NCBI RefSeq assembly: GCF_001269365.1
Contig: NZ_CXOM01000003.1
Coordinates: 1-64,000 of the forward strand
Origin: Limnohabitans sp. Rim11
GTDB lineage: Bacteria; Pseudomonadota; Gammaproteobacteria; Burkholderiales; Burkholderiaceae_C
Length of the DNA: 64,000 bases
Direction: 5' to 3'
Part shown: positions 24,321-32,994 of the stretch, in pieces
Layout: each line of letters opens with the position of its first letter
Position numbering within the stretch: the stretch's first letter is position 1
The notes under the pieces: model-generated
Told to the model about the DNA's origin: nothing
Seen by the model: only the letters and a program-made list of their open reading frames with translations
The model's database searches: none
Translations under genes and position numbers: made by a program

Positions 24321-26675
24321 ATGAACGCGCCTATTTCTTTGCACAATTTATTGCCTGCAACCGGTTTGCAACAAGGCACCGATGTCATTCATGAATCTGC
24401 GCACTTGCATGTCACAGGTGGCGCAACATTTACAGATGACATGCCCGAGTTGGCAGGCACCTTGTATGCCGCCATCATCAAGTCACCGGTGGCCCATGGC
24501 GAACTGATTGGCGACGGTATTGACCGCGACGCCATTTTGAATGCACATGGCGTGGTGGCTGTTTACACCGCCAAAGATATTCCTGGCGAAAACAATTGCG
24601 GCCCTATCGTTCACGACGATCCTTTCTTGGCCGTTGGCAAAGTTGAGTTTTTGGGTCAAGCCGTGGCCGTGGTGGTGGCGCGCGAAATGTTGTATGCCCG
24701 CGAAGCTGCGCACAACGCCAAAGTGTTGGTCAAAGAGCTCAAGCCTATTTTGACCATTGACGAAGCCATGGCAGCGCAAAGTTTTGTCATGCCTGCCAAA
24801 GGCATTACACGTGGCAATGCTTCAGAAGCCATTGCCAAAGCGCCTCGCAAAGTGAAGGGCAGCACCGAAACGGGTCAGCAAGAACAGTTTTACATGGAAG
24901 GCCAAATTACTTACGCCGTGCCGCGTGAAGATGGCCAACTCACTTTGTATTGTTCTACGCAGCACCCTGATGGCAACCAGCGTGAAGCCGCTTCCGCATT
25001 GAACCTCAGCACCAATGACGTGGAAGTGATTTGCCGCCGCATGGGCGGTGGCTTTGGCGGCAAAGAAGGCAACGCCAGCATTTTCAGTCAGAGCGCCGCA
25101 CTGGCCGCTTTCAAATTACAACGCCCCGTCAAGCTGCGCGTCAACCGCGACGACGACATGATGATCACGGGCAAGCGTCACGACTTCCGCATCGATTACG
25201 AAGTGGGTTACGACGACGAAGGCCGTATCTTGGGTGCCGACATCACGCTGATGTCGCGCTGCGGTTACAGCATCGACTATTCAGGTCCGGTGAATGACCG
25301 TGCTTGTTTGCACATCGACAACTGCTACTACATTCCTAACCTCAAACTCATCAGCCACCGCTGCAAAACCAATACGCAAAGCGCTACCGCGTTCCGTGGC
25401 TTTGGCGGCCCGCAGGGTATGTTTGGCATCGAAACCGTCATTGAAGAAATTGCCAATGACATCGGCAAAGATCCTTTGGATGTGCGCTTGCTCAACATCT
25501 ACAAAGACCCAGCAGTCTCTGGCAACCCTGCCACCATGGTGACGCAATATGGTCAAACCATTGCCGACTGGGTAGGCGACAAGGTCATTGACCAAGTGGC
25601 ATCCGAAGCCAAGTACCGTGAACGCCGCGACAGCGTCAATGCGTTCAATAAAGTCAATAAGCGCCGCAAGCGTGGCTTGGCTTTGGTGCCTTTGAAGTTT
25701 GGTATCAGCTTTACAGCCACCATGTTGAACCAGGGCGGTGCGTTGCTCAACATTTACATGGACGGCTCAGTCAGTTGTAACCATGGCGGTACCGAAATGG
25801 GCCAGGGCCTCAACACCAAGATGGCTCAGGTGTGTGCCGATGGTTTGGGTATTGACATCAAATACGTTCGCGTGACGGGCACTGACACACAGAAGGTGCC
25901 TAACGCTTCTGCGACATCAGCTTCTAGCGGTGCCGACATTAACGGTGCAGCCATCATGAATGCCACGGCGCAAATGCGTGCACGCTTGGCGCCTGTTGCG
26001 GCCAATATGTTGGGTTGCAAAGACACCGAAGTGAGCTTTGCCAACAACATGGCGCATGGCGGCGGCAAGTCTGTTGAATGGACCGCTGTGGCCAAGCAAG
26101 CTTGGATGGACCGCGTGGGTTTGTCTGTCACAGGCTTCTACATGACGCCCGAAATTAAGTACGACTTTGCCACTCTGACGGGTCATGCTTTCTATTACTA
26201 CTGCTACGGCGCATCCGTGAGTGAAGTTGAAATTGACACGCGCACAGGTGAGTATTGGATCAAGGCCGTCGACATCGTTCACGACGCAGGTAAGAGCATC
26301 AACCCCGCCATCGACAAAGGCCAAATTGAAGGCGGCTACGTGCAAGGCATGGGCTGGCTCACCATGGAAGAGTGCATTTGGGACAAGAAGGGCAAGTTCC
26401 TGACACATGGCCCCAGCACTTACAAAATTCCAGTGGCGGGCGACATTCCAGAGCACTTCAATGTGACGCTGTTTGATGGCAGCAACTTGAAGCCCACACC
26501 CTTTAACTCCAAAGCTGTGGGCGAGCCACCTTTGATGTTGGCCTTGTCAACCTTCTTTGCCTTGCGTGATGCCGTCAGTGCCAGTGCCGACCACAAAACG
26601 GTGGTTCACATGAGCGCCCCTGCCACGCCAGAAAAGATTTTGATGACTTGCGAAAAGGCAAAAGCCGCTGTCTAA
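24321..26675 (+). CDS. xdhB: Xanthine dehydrogenase molybdenum-binding subunit XdhB
   Basis: This is the catalytic subunit that binds molybdopterin and oxidises purines. The 784-residue protein has the molybdenum-site motifs RMGGGFGGKEGN and AFRGFGGPQGMFG, TEMGQGLNTKMAQV, and the catalytic base E735 in VGEPPLML, equivalent to Glu730 of the Rhodobacter capsulatus enzyme. The ATG directly follows the xdhA stop. The gene for its insertion factor, xdhC, lies 650 bases further on, beyond one oppositely oriented gene. Confidence 0.97.
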   Translation: MNAPISLHNLLPATGLQQGTDVIHESAHLHVTGGATFTDDMPELAGTLYAAIIKSPVAHGELIGDGIDRDAILNAHGVVAVYTAKDIPGENNCGPIVHDDPFLAVGKVEFLGQAVAVVVAREMLYAREAAHNAKVLVKELKPILTIDEAMAAQSFVMPAKGITRGNASEAIAKAPRKVKGSTETGQQEQFYMEGQITYAVPREDGQLTLYCSTQHPDGNQREAASALNLSTNDVEVICRRMGGGFGGKEGNASIFSQSAALAAFKLQRPVKLRVNRDDDMMITGKRHDFRIDYEVGYDDEGRILGADITLMSRCGYSIDYSGPVNDRACLHIDNCYYIPNLKLISHRCKTNTQSATAFRGFGGPQGMFGIETVIEEIANDIGKDPLDVRLLNIYKDPAVSGNPATMVTQYGQTIADWVGDKVIDQVASEAKYRERRDSVNAFNKVNKRRKRGLALVPLKFGISFTATMLNQGGALLNIYMDGSVSCNHGGTEMGQGLNTKMAQVCADGLGIDIKYVRVTGTDTQKVPNASATSASSGADINGAAIMNATAQMRARLAPVAANMLGCKDTEVSFANNMAHGGGKSVEWTAVAKQAWMDRVGLSVTGFYMTPEIKYDFATLTGHAFYYYCYGASVSEVEIDTRTGEYWIKAVDIVHDAGKSINPAIDKGQIEGGYVQGMGWLTMEECIWDKKGKFLTHGPSTYKIPVAGDIPEHFNVTLFDGSNLKPTPFNSKAVGEPPLMLALSTFFALRDAVSASADHKTVVHMSAPATPEKILMTCEKAKAAV

Positions 26676-26693
26676 GCGCGCTTGATGGCGGTT

Positions 26694-27239
26694 TTAGTCT
26701 TGACCTTCTGTGAGGGTATCGAGCTGAAACCTGCCACTGCTGTGCCAGAGCCATACGTCTGAATAAACGACTTTGTTCATGCGAGCAGGAACGGGGTACG
26801 GCGCGGCCTTTCGCACGGTATTTTCAATTTCCTTCATCACCTCGGGTGCGTGGCCTGGCGCTCTGACCCAATAAGTCCGAGTGACTTGTCCTTGCCTGTC
26901 GACCTCCACATCCAACACGCCCACAGCGTAGAGCATGGGCGGTAAGCGACCTTTGAAAATACGTTCGCCGTTGAGTTTGTAAAGATGCTTGGCTGCATCG
27001 ACTCTGTATTCTTGGGGTGTCCGTGCGTTGGATGTGGGTAGCTGGGGTTTGGGTGTTTCCACAGGCTTGGCCAAGGGTACGGGGGCTTTAACAGGGGCGG
27101 GCTGAACTGGTGGCGAAGCCGGCGGCGTGCTGCAACCTGAGAGCCACAGTGCGGAGAGGCAAGCCACTAAGCTGAAGAGCCTCCCTGTTTGGGCTAGCGC
27201 AATGCGATTGACAGGGTGTTGCTTGTCAAAGGGGGTCAT
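26694..27239 (-). CDS. Lipoprotein with TonB C-terminal-like domain
   Basis: A 181-residue protein with a lipoprotein signal (ACLSALWLSGCS, lipidated Cys about residue 36), a proline-rich linker (about 38-72, PPASPPVQPAPVKAPVP), and a C-terminal domain (about 95-175) of the TonB type (LDVEVDRQGQVTRTYWV, EVMKEIENTVRKAAPYPVP). Such proteins are often annotated as energy transducers, but this one lacks the N-terminal membrane anchor of TonB that contacts ExbB/ExbD. It interrupts the xdhB-xdhC order on the opposite strand. Role unknown; a structural envelope role is as likely as energy transfer. Confidence 0.75.
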   Translation of the reverse strand: MTPFDKQHPVNRIALAQTGRLFSLVACLSALWLSGCSTPPASPPVQPAPVKAPVPLAKPVETPKPQLPTSNARTPQEYRVDAAKHLYKLNGERIFKGRLPPMLYAVGVLDVEVDRQGQVTRTYWVRAPGHAPEVMKEIENTVRKAAPYPVPARMNKVVYSDVWLWHSSGRFQLDTLTEGQD

Positions 27240-27276
27240 TTTTTAAAAACCTTCCAAACCATGGGTGGCATTTTGG

Positions 27277-27288
27277 CACTGTACAGTG
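27277..27288. repeat. 12-bp palindrome ahead of xdhC
   Basis: CACTGTACAGTG is a perfect palindrome 35 bases ahead of the xdhC start and 38 bases upstream of the lipoprotein start. It differs from the GntR sites (centre GTAC, not TATA). It could be an operator; no other copy was noticed. Confidence 0.35.
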
Positions 27289-27322
27289 TGGTTTGAACAG
27301 ATATCGATTGAAAGCTAAATAA

Positions 27323-28141
27323 GTGCATTGGAAGATTCCATTTGTTGATCAATTAGCCAAAGGCCCTGCCATTTGGATCACGGTTTTGCAAGCTCATGGT
27401 TCCGTACCCAGAGGTGCTGGCACAGTCATGGCTGTCTTTGAAGGTACTTTTTTTGGCACCATCGGTGGTGGGCATTTGGAGTTTGAAGCCATCGCCGAGG
27501 CTCGCAAGTGTTTGAAATCTGCGCCAGATTTAGCAGGCCTGCCCAAAGAAAAACGATTTGCATTGGGCCCCAGTTTGGGCCAATGTTGTGGCGGGGCTTT
27601 GGTTTTGCAATTTGAAGCGGTCTCCTCAGCAGATTCAAATCGCCTCCTTGAAATTCTTGATGCGCAAACGGCTGAGCGGTTCATGCCACTGGCGTTGTTT
27701 GGCGGTGGCCATGTGGGCAAGGCCCTCATCAATGTCCTAGCGCCTCTGCCGTTTCAAGTCAGATGGATTGACAGTCGCGATGAGATTTTTCCAACTTCTG
27801 TGCCTGCGCAAGTGGTTTGTGAGCACTCCAACCCCGTGCAAGCCGCCGTGGCAGATTTGGCCCCCAACAGCCGGGTGCTCATCATGAGTTTCAGTCACGC
27901 AGAAGATTTGGACATCGTGGCGGCTTGTCTATTGCGCAATCGTCAGCGCCAAGATTTACCTTTTGTCGGCTTGATTGGCAGCGCCACCAAATGGGCGACT
28001 TTTAAGCGGCGATTGGCAGAGAGAGGCTTCTCGGAGGCCGAATGCCAACAAGTGACTTGCCCCATCGGCGTACCCGGTATTTCGGGCAAAGAGCCTGAAG
28101 TGATTGCAGTGGCTGTTGCGGCGCAGCTGTTGCAAGCTTAA
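27323..28141 (+). CDS. xdhC: Xanthine dehydrogenase accessory protein XdhC
   Basis: XdhC binds the molybdenum cofactor, favours its sulfurated form and inserts it into XdhB. The 272-residue protein shows the conserved VLQAHGSVPRGAGTVMAV, GTIGGGHLEFEAI, GQCCGGALVL (a cysteine pair implicated in cofactor binding) and a Rossmann-like C-terminal half (LALFGGGHVGKAL; LIGSATKWATFKRRL). The start is GTG at 27323 with only a weak ribosome site (GAAAG), so translation may be modest. The stop overlaps the upstream edge of the third GntR operator. Confidence 0.94.
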   Translation: MHWKIPFVDQLAKGPAIWITVLQAHGSVPRGAGTVMAVFEGTFFGTIGGGHLEFEAIAEARKCLKSAPDLAGLPKEKRFALGPSLGQCCGGALVLQFEAVSSADSNRLLEILDAQTAERFMPLALFGGGHVGKALINVLAPLPFQVRWIDSRDEIFPTSVPAQVVCEHSNPVQAAVADLAPNSRVLIMSFSHAEDLDIVAACLLRNRQRQDLPFVGLIGSATKWATFKRRLAERGFSEAECQQVTCPIGVPGISGKEPEVIAVAVAAQLLQA

Positions 28142-28155
28142 AATTGTATACACTT
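28140..28155 (+). promoter_or_regulatory. Putative GntR operator, copy 3 (puuD)
   Basis: AAAATTGTATACACTT, 25 bases ahead of the puuD start. Fifteen of its sixteen bases match the other two sites when they are oriented alike; only the fifth base varies. Confidence 0.72.
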
Positions 28156-28180
28156 CGGTAAACAATTTTGGAAATGTGAC

Positions 28181-29407
28181 ATGGAATCTTATTTGCTGGA
28201 TTGGGCTAACTTGCTGTTGCGGTGGGTCCATGTGATTACCGTGATTGCTTGGATTGGTTCGTCTTTTTACTTCGTGTTCTTAGACAACAATTTGCTCAAG
28301 CCCAACTCGCCTGACTTGCTCGAGAAGGGTGTTGATGGTGCCATGTGGGCGGTCCACGGCGGTGGTTTTTACAACCCGCAAAAGTACATGGTGGCGCCCA
28401 AGAAAATTCACACCAAGTTGCATTGGTTTTATTGGGAGAGCTACTCGTCGTGGCTCACAGGCTTTGCGCTTTTCACGGTTTCGTATTTGTGGAACGCCGG
28501 CACCTACCTCATCGACAAATCGCTGATGGATTGGTCGCCCGCGGCAGCCATTTCTGCTGCCTTGGGTTTCTTGGTGGCTTTTTGGTTTATTTACGACGCC
28601 GTTTGTCGGGTGTTTGGATTCCGCAAAAACGGTGAACTCATCGTGGCCGCACTGATGCTGTGTGTCGTGGCATTTGCCTCTTGGTTGGCATGCCAGTTGT
28701 TTGCCGGCAGAGCAGCGTTTCTATTGGTGGGCGCCATGATTGCCACCGCCATGAGTGCCAACGTGTTTATGTGGATCATTCCGGGTCAACGCAAAGTGGT
28801 GGCGGCCATGACCTCCGGCGAAAAATACGATGCCATGTCCTTGGCCATTCATGGCAAACGCGGCAAGCAAAGAAGCGTGCACAACACGTACTTCACCTTG
28901 CCCGTGATCTTTGCCATGCTGAGCAACCACTACAGCTTTTTGTACACACATCCACAGCGTTGGCTGATCTTGTTTGTCATGATGTTTGCGGGTGCTTTGA
29001 TTCGTCAGTTCTTTGTGCAACGCCATGGTTATCACTTGGGGCGTGCCGCCAATCCTTGGCCTTTTGCTGCTGTGGGTGTGGTCCTTATTGTGGGAGCCAT
29101 CTTGGCCATGGCGCCTTGGGGCTCTGGTACAAGCAAGGTGCCCACCAACGTGGCAAGCACTCAGCCTGTTGCGTTTTCAGAAGTGAAGGCTGTCATTGAT
29201 CAACGCTGCCTAAGTTGCCATGGTGAACAAGTCCAAATGAAAAATGTTCGACTTGATCAAAAAGAAGGCATACAGATACATGCGCAAAACATTTACCAGC
29301 AGGTGAGTGTGACCAGGCAGATGCCCATGAACAACGCAACCGGCATTACCGAAGAAGAGCGCAATCTGATTACACGCTGGTACCAAACGGGCGCCAAATT
29401 AGATTGA
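28181..29407 (+). CDS. puuD: Cytochrome-c-linked urate oxidase PuuD
   Basis: PuuD is an integral-membrane urate oxidase that makes 5-hydroxyisourate and passes electrons to a fused cytochrome c, avoiding the H2O2 of soluble uricase. The 408-residue protein has an N-terminal membrane part with about eight helices (LLLRWVHVITVIAWIGSSFYF; NVFMWIIPGQRKVV; RSVHNTYFTLPVIFAMLSNH) and a C-terminal periplasmic domain with the heme c site CLSCH (343-347). Methionines in the tail (QMPMNN) could supply the axial ligand. It follows xdhC by 39 bases and has its own putative GntR site. No soluble uricase gene is seen here. Confidence 0.94.
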   Translation: MESYLLDWANLLLRWVHVITVIAWIGSSFYFVFLDNNLLKPNSPDLLEKGVDGAMWAVHGGGFYNPQKYMVAPKKIHTKLHWFYWESYSSWLTGFALFTVSYLWNAGTYLIDKSLMDWSPAAAISAALGFLVAFWFIYDAVCRVFGFRKNGELIVAALMLCVVAFASWLACQLFAGRAAFLLVGAMIATAMSANVFMWIIPGQRKVVAAMTSGEKYDAMSLAIHGKRGKQRSVHNTYFTLPVIFAMLSNHYSFLYTHPQRWLILFVMMFAGALIRQFFVQRHGYHLGRAANPWPFAAVGVVLIVGAILAMAPWGSGTSKVPTNVASTQPVAFSEVKAVIDQRCLSCHGEQVQMKNVRLDQKEGIQIHAQNIYQQVSVTRQMPMNNATGITEEERNLITRWYQTGAKLD

Positions 29408-29420
29408 ACGCCTGGTCGGT

Positions 29421-30842
29421 TCAGTGACCCATGGCCAGTTGCAGCGCAAACTGGTTGTGACGTTCAATCACGCGGCCTAAATCGAGTGTGGCCAATTGGC
29501 CTTCGCTAACCACCACACGGCCATTCACAACGGTGTAACTGGCCGGCGCGCTAGAACACAACATGAGACTGCCAATGGCGTCATGCACTGCGCCGCCTGC
29601 AAAGCTCAAGCTGCGTAAGTCAAACAAGGCCATGTCGGCACAATAGCCCACGCTCAGTTGGCCGATATCTTTTCGGCCCAGTACTTCTGCACCGCCGCGT
29701 GTTGCCAAGCGCAAAGCGTCTCGGGCTGTCATCTCCATCGGCGCAGTGTCGCAGCCAAAAACAGTGCGACCCTCCGCCGTGACTTGCGGTCCTTCCAGTG
29801 ATTTGCGCAGCCGTGCCAACAGCATGGCTTGACGTGCTTCATTGACCATGTGGGCAGCGTCGTTGCTGGCGCTGCCATCGACGCCAAGGCCAACCGGCAC
29901 ACCCGCCTCAATCATTTTTCGAATGGGCGCAATGCCGCTGGCCAAACGCATGTTGCTGCAAGGGCAGTGCGCAATGCCTGTGCGTGTGGCGGCAAACAAG
30001 GAGATGCCTTCGTCGTCTAATTTGACGCAGTGCGCGTGCCACACATCGTCACCCAGCCAGCCTAAATCTTCGGCATATTGCGTGGGGGTGCGCTTGAATT
30101 TTTCGAGGCTGTAGGCAATGTCATGGTCGTTTTCTGCAAGATGCGTGTGCAATCGCACGCCATAGTGACGCGCCATTTCAGCCGAGAGGCGCATCAAGTC
30201 TTGGCTGACACTGAAGGGCGAGCAGGGGGCCACTGCCACTTGCGTCATGGCGCCATGGGATGCATCGTGAAACTGCGTAATCAGACGCTGTGTGTCTTTC
30301 AAAATAGCGTCTTCTTGCTCGACCACGCGATCGGGTGGCAAACCGCCTTTGGATTGACCAACGCTCATGCTGCCGCGTGTGGCCACAAAGCGCATGCCAA
30401 TTTCGCGCGCGGCATGAATGCAATCGTCTAACTTAACGCCATTGGGGTAGATGTACAAATGGTCGCTGCTGGTGGTACACCCGGACAACAACAATTCGGC
30501 CATGGCCGTTTGGGTACTGGCATAGACCATGTCGGGCTGTAGGTCCGCCCAGATGGGATACAAGCCTTTGAGCCAGCTAAAAAGTTCGGCGTTTTGAACC
30601 CCTGGAATGGCGCGCGTCAAACTTTGCGACATGTGATGGTGGGTGTTGACCATGCCCGGAATGACCACGTGGTGCTGAGCGTTGATGACGCGGTCGGCTG
30701 TGCTTGGCAAAGTATGCGCAGGGCCAATGGCCTCTATGCAGTTGTTGCGCACAAAAATGGAGGCGTTTTTGAGTTCATCACCCGCATCGTTCAGTGTGGC
30801 AATGGTGTGAGCGTTTTGAATTAACAGGGTCGTCATGGGCAT
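29421..30842 (-). CDS. Amidohydrolase, probable 8-oxoguanine deaminase
   Basis: A 473-residue zinc amidohydrolase of the TrzA/AtzB-like subgroup. Metal ligands are in VNTHHHMSQS, HTHLAEND (first domain, mid-protein), HAHCVKLDDEG and VGLGVDGSASND. The segment RFVATRGSMSVGQSKGG is typical of bacterial 8-oxoguanine deaminases, which turn 8-oxoguanine into urate, and the genomic neighbours (puuD, xdh) fit. Guanine deaminase or another ammelide-type deaminase is the alternative. It converges on puuD with a 13-base gap. An internal ATG six bases downstream (30836) is an equally good start. Confidence 0.85.
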   Translation of the reverse strand: MPMTTLLIQNAHTIATLNDAGDELKNASIFVRNNCIEAIGPAHTLPSTADRVINAQHHVVIPGMVNTHHHMSQSLTRAIPGVQNAELFSWLKGLYPIWADLQPDMVYASTQTAMAELLLSGCTTSSDHLYIYPNGVKLDDCIHAAREIGMRFVATRGSMSVGQSKGGLPPDRVVEQEDAILKDTQRLITQFHDASHGAMTQVAVAPCSPFSVSQDLMRLSAEMARHYGVRLHTHLAENDHDIAYSLEKFKRTPTQYAEDLGWLGDDVWHAHCVKLDDEGISLFAATRTGIAHCPCSNMRLASGIAPIRKMIEAGVPVGLGVDGSASNDAAHMVNEARQAMLLARLRKSLEGPQVTAEGRTVFGCDTAPMEMTARDALRLATRGGAEVLGRKDIGQLSVGYCADMALFDLRSLSFAGGAVHDAIGSLMLCSSAPASYTVVNGRVVVSEGQLATLDLGRVIERHNQFALQLAMGH

Positions 30843-30896
30843 GATTTTGCATGAAGAATTTGATTGTGCGCAGGCCAGACACTACACTCTGACCCC

Positions 30897-32240
30897 ATGA
30901 CGACCTCTAGCCATTTGCATTCCGATATTCAAAACAACCCGCGCATTTTTTTGAGGCAATTGTTTGATGCTGCCGTCAAGCGGGCCTTGCCCATCGACAA
31001 CACCGCTGCTTTTTTACCCGCTGTGCCAAAGGGTCGCACTTTGGTTCTGGGCGCTGGCAAGGCCGCTGGTGCCATGGCGCATGCCGTTGAAGCACTCTGG
31101 CCCAAGGAAGCGCCTTTGTCTGGCATGGTGGTGACGCGTTATGGACATACCCCCGAACGGCCGGCGGGTGTGCCTGAGCGATTGAAAGTGGTCGAGGCTT
31201 CTCATCCTGTGCCCGACGCTGCGGGTCTGGCTGCCGCCGAAGAAATTCTCCATCTCACGCAAGGCTTAAAGGCCGATGATTTGGTCCTGTGCCTGATCTC
31301 TGGGGGCGGCTCCGCGCTACTGACCCTGCCAGCAGAAGGCTTGAGCCTGGCTGAAAAACAAGCCATCAACCAAGCCTTGCTCAAAAGCGGCGCCAATATC
31401 AGTGAAATGAATTGCGTGCGCAAGCATTTGTCGCGCATCAAAGGAGGCCGTTTGGCAGCGGCTTGCGCACCTGCGCGGGTGGTTACTTTAACCATCAGCG
31501 ATGTGCCTGGCGACGACCCATCCATCATTGCAAGTGGCCCCACCGTGCCCGATCCCACAACGTGTGCGGACGCTATGGATATTCTGCAACGCTACAAGAT
31601 CGAGGTTTCTCAGAAGGTTTTAGAAGCTTTACAGCAAGCGACTTTTGAAACCCCCAAGCCGGGCCACGCTCTTTTTAGCAACAACGAAGTGCACTTGATT
31701 GCCACGCCCACGCAATCCTTGCAAGCCGCTGCGGCATTGGCAGAGTCCAAAGGTTTGCGTGCTTATATCTTGAGTGATGAGCTAGAGGGCGAGTCCAGAG
31801 AGGTCGGTAAAGTTCATGCCGCCTTGGCCCGCGCCAGCGCCAAAGGGATGGGGCCTTTTGTCAAACCTTGCGTCATTTTGAGTGGCGGTGAGACCACCGT
31901 CACGGTTCAGTCTAGCAAGTCAAAGTCGGGCGCTCAATCTAGAGAAGGTCGTGGCGGCCGAGCCGGCGAATTCTGCATGGGGTTGGCGCTTGCCTTACAA
32001 GGGCAAGACAGCGTCTGGGCTTTGGCGGCTGATACCGATGGCATCGATGGCATGGAAGACAACGCGGGGGCCTTGGTAACGCCCGACACCTTGCAAAGGG
32101 GCCGCACGGCCGGGCTCAGCTTGGATGAACACTTGGCATGCAACGATGCCTATGGCTATTTTCAAGCTTTGAATGATTTGGTTTTCTCCGGCCCAACGCA
32201 TACCAATGTGAACGATTTCCGCGCTATTTTGGTGTTGTGA
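30897..32240 (+). CDS. Glycerate 2-kinase, MOFRL family (TtuD/GckA type)
   Basis: This enzyme phosphorylates D-glycerate to 2-phosphoglycerate. The predicted protein is 447 residues. Visible blocks are LVLGAGKAAGAMAHAVE, LCLISGGGSALLTLPAEG, SEMNCVRKHLSRIKGGRLA, ISDVPGDDPSIIASGPTVPD and the C-terminal MOFRL region VILSGGETTVTV ... ALAADTDGIDGMEDNAGA. Glyoxylate from allantoin reaches glycerate through tartronate semialdehyde, so the enzyme can feed that carbon into glycolysis. I start at 30897; the frame is open to a TTG at 30864. It is divergent from the deaminase. Confidence 0.93.
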   Translation: MTTSSHLHSDIQNNPRIFLRQLFDAAVKRALPIDNTAAFLPAVPKGRTLVLGAGKAAGAMAHAVEALWPKEAPLSGMVVTRYGHTPERPAGVPERLKVVEASHPVPDAAGLAAAEEILHLTQGLKADDLVLCLISGGGSALLTLPAEGLSLAEKQAINQALLKSGANISEMNCVRKHLSRIKGGRLAAACAPARVVTLTISDVPGDDPSIIASGPTVPDPTTCADAMDILQRYKIEVSQKVLEALQQATFETPKPGHALFSNNEVHLIATPTQSLQAAAALAESKGLRAYILSDELEGESREVGKVHAALARASAKGMGPFVKPCVILSGGETTVTVQSSKSKSGAQSREGRGGRAGEFCMGLALALQGQDSVWALAADTDGIDGMEDNAGALVTPDTLQRGRTAGLSLDEHLACNDAYGYFQALNDLVFSGPTHTNVNDFRAILVL

Positions 32241-32247
32241 CAAATCA

Positions 32248-32261
32248 TTGATTTGCGTCAA
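32248..32261 (+). promoter_or_regulatory. FNR/ANR-type box ahead of the Crp-family gene
   Basis: TTGAT-TTGC-GTCAA differs from the FNR consensus TTGAT-N4-ATCAA at one base. Its centre lies about 42 bases before the ATG of the regulator gene, so it may control that gene or be a site for its own product. Confidence 0.5.
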
Positions 32262-32296
32262 CGCCGAACAGGCCAGCCTCTGGCAAATTTGGGGGC

Positions 32297-32923
32297 ATGC
32301 TGAATCGTGTCCTTTCAAATGCGTCATCCGCTTCCGAGCAAGTGCCCTATGGCACCGTATTGCTTCGGCGTGGACAAATTGCCAACAAAGCCATCCACCT
32401 CCTGAGTGGACGTGTCGCTTTTGGGGTGATTGAGGAGGGCATTTTGGTCCACCAGCTGGGCGTGGTTGAGGGCCCTTTTTGGTTGGAAACAGCGGCCGCC
32501 ATGTTGGGCTTGCCGCACGCAGTCGATGCCATGGCCGAAACTGAAGTCACTTTGCGGGCCATGCCTTTGGCCCAATTTAAAAGTCAGCTTAAAAACTTGC
32601 CAGAGCCAGTTCATACCTTGATGCTGGACTTGGCCAAGGCTCAAAGGCAACAAATTGAAGTGGCGGTCAGCCGCTTGGCCAAAGATGCCGATGCGCGGTT
32701 TGCCGAGTGGTTGCTTCGGCACGCCGAGCCCGCCGACGCGCAGGGCAGCCTGGCCGTGATCTTGCGCGATAGAAAAAGGCTGATTGCAGCCCAATTGGGC
32801 ATTGCCCCAGAAACTTTCTCTAGGGTTCTTAAGCACTTGCGAGATCGCAAACTCATCAGCGGCGGGGGCCGGGTTTTAAACTTGCTCGATTTGACGGGCC
32901 TGCAATCCTTGGCAGGAATTTAA
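32297..32923 (+). CDS. Crp/Fnr-family transcriptional regulator
   Basis: A 208-residue regulator with a cyclic-nucleotide-binding-like beta-roll (about 10-110, YGTVLLRRGQIANKAIHLLSG), a long dimer helix and a C-terminal winged helix (about 150-195) with recognition region RDRKRLIAAQLGIAPETFSRVLK. It has no cysteine at all, so it is not an oxygen-sensing Fnr with a 4Fe-4S cluster. The effector may be heme, NO or a nucleotide; the Dnr group is one candidate. The ribosome site (GGGGG) is unusually close to the ATG. No gene after it on the strand shares a short spacing, so it is probably monocistronic. Confidence 0.88.
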   Translation: MLNRVLSNASSASEQVPYGTVLLRRGQIANKAIHLLSGRVAFGVIEEGILVHQLGVVEGPFWLETAAAMLGLPHAVDAMAETEVTLRAMPLAQFKSQLKNLPEPVHTLMLDLAKAQRQQIEVAVSRLAKDADARFAEWLLRHAEPADAQGSLAVILRDRKRLIAAQLGIAPETFSRVLKHLRDRKLISGGGRVLNLLDLTGLQSLAGI

Positions 32924-32963
32924 GCTGAATTAATTCAAATGGGTGGGGCGAGGGTCTGAAAGC

Positions 32964-32980
32964 TCGATAGAATTTATCGA
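32964..32980 (+). promoter_or_regulatory. Palindrome overlapping the -10 of the nucleoside ABC operon
   Basis: TCGATA-GAATT-TATCGA is a perfect 6-bp inverted repeat with 5-base spacer. It contains a -10-like TAGAAT (32968-32973), 15 bases ahead of the start of the ATPase gene. No good -35 is seen. It looks like an operator where a repressor would block RNA polymerase. Confidence 0.5.
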
Positions 32981-32994
32981 ACTCAAAAATTTCC

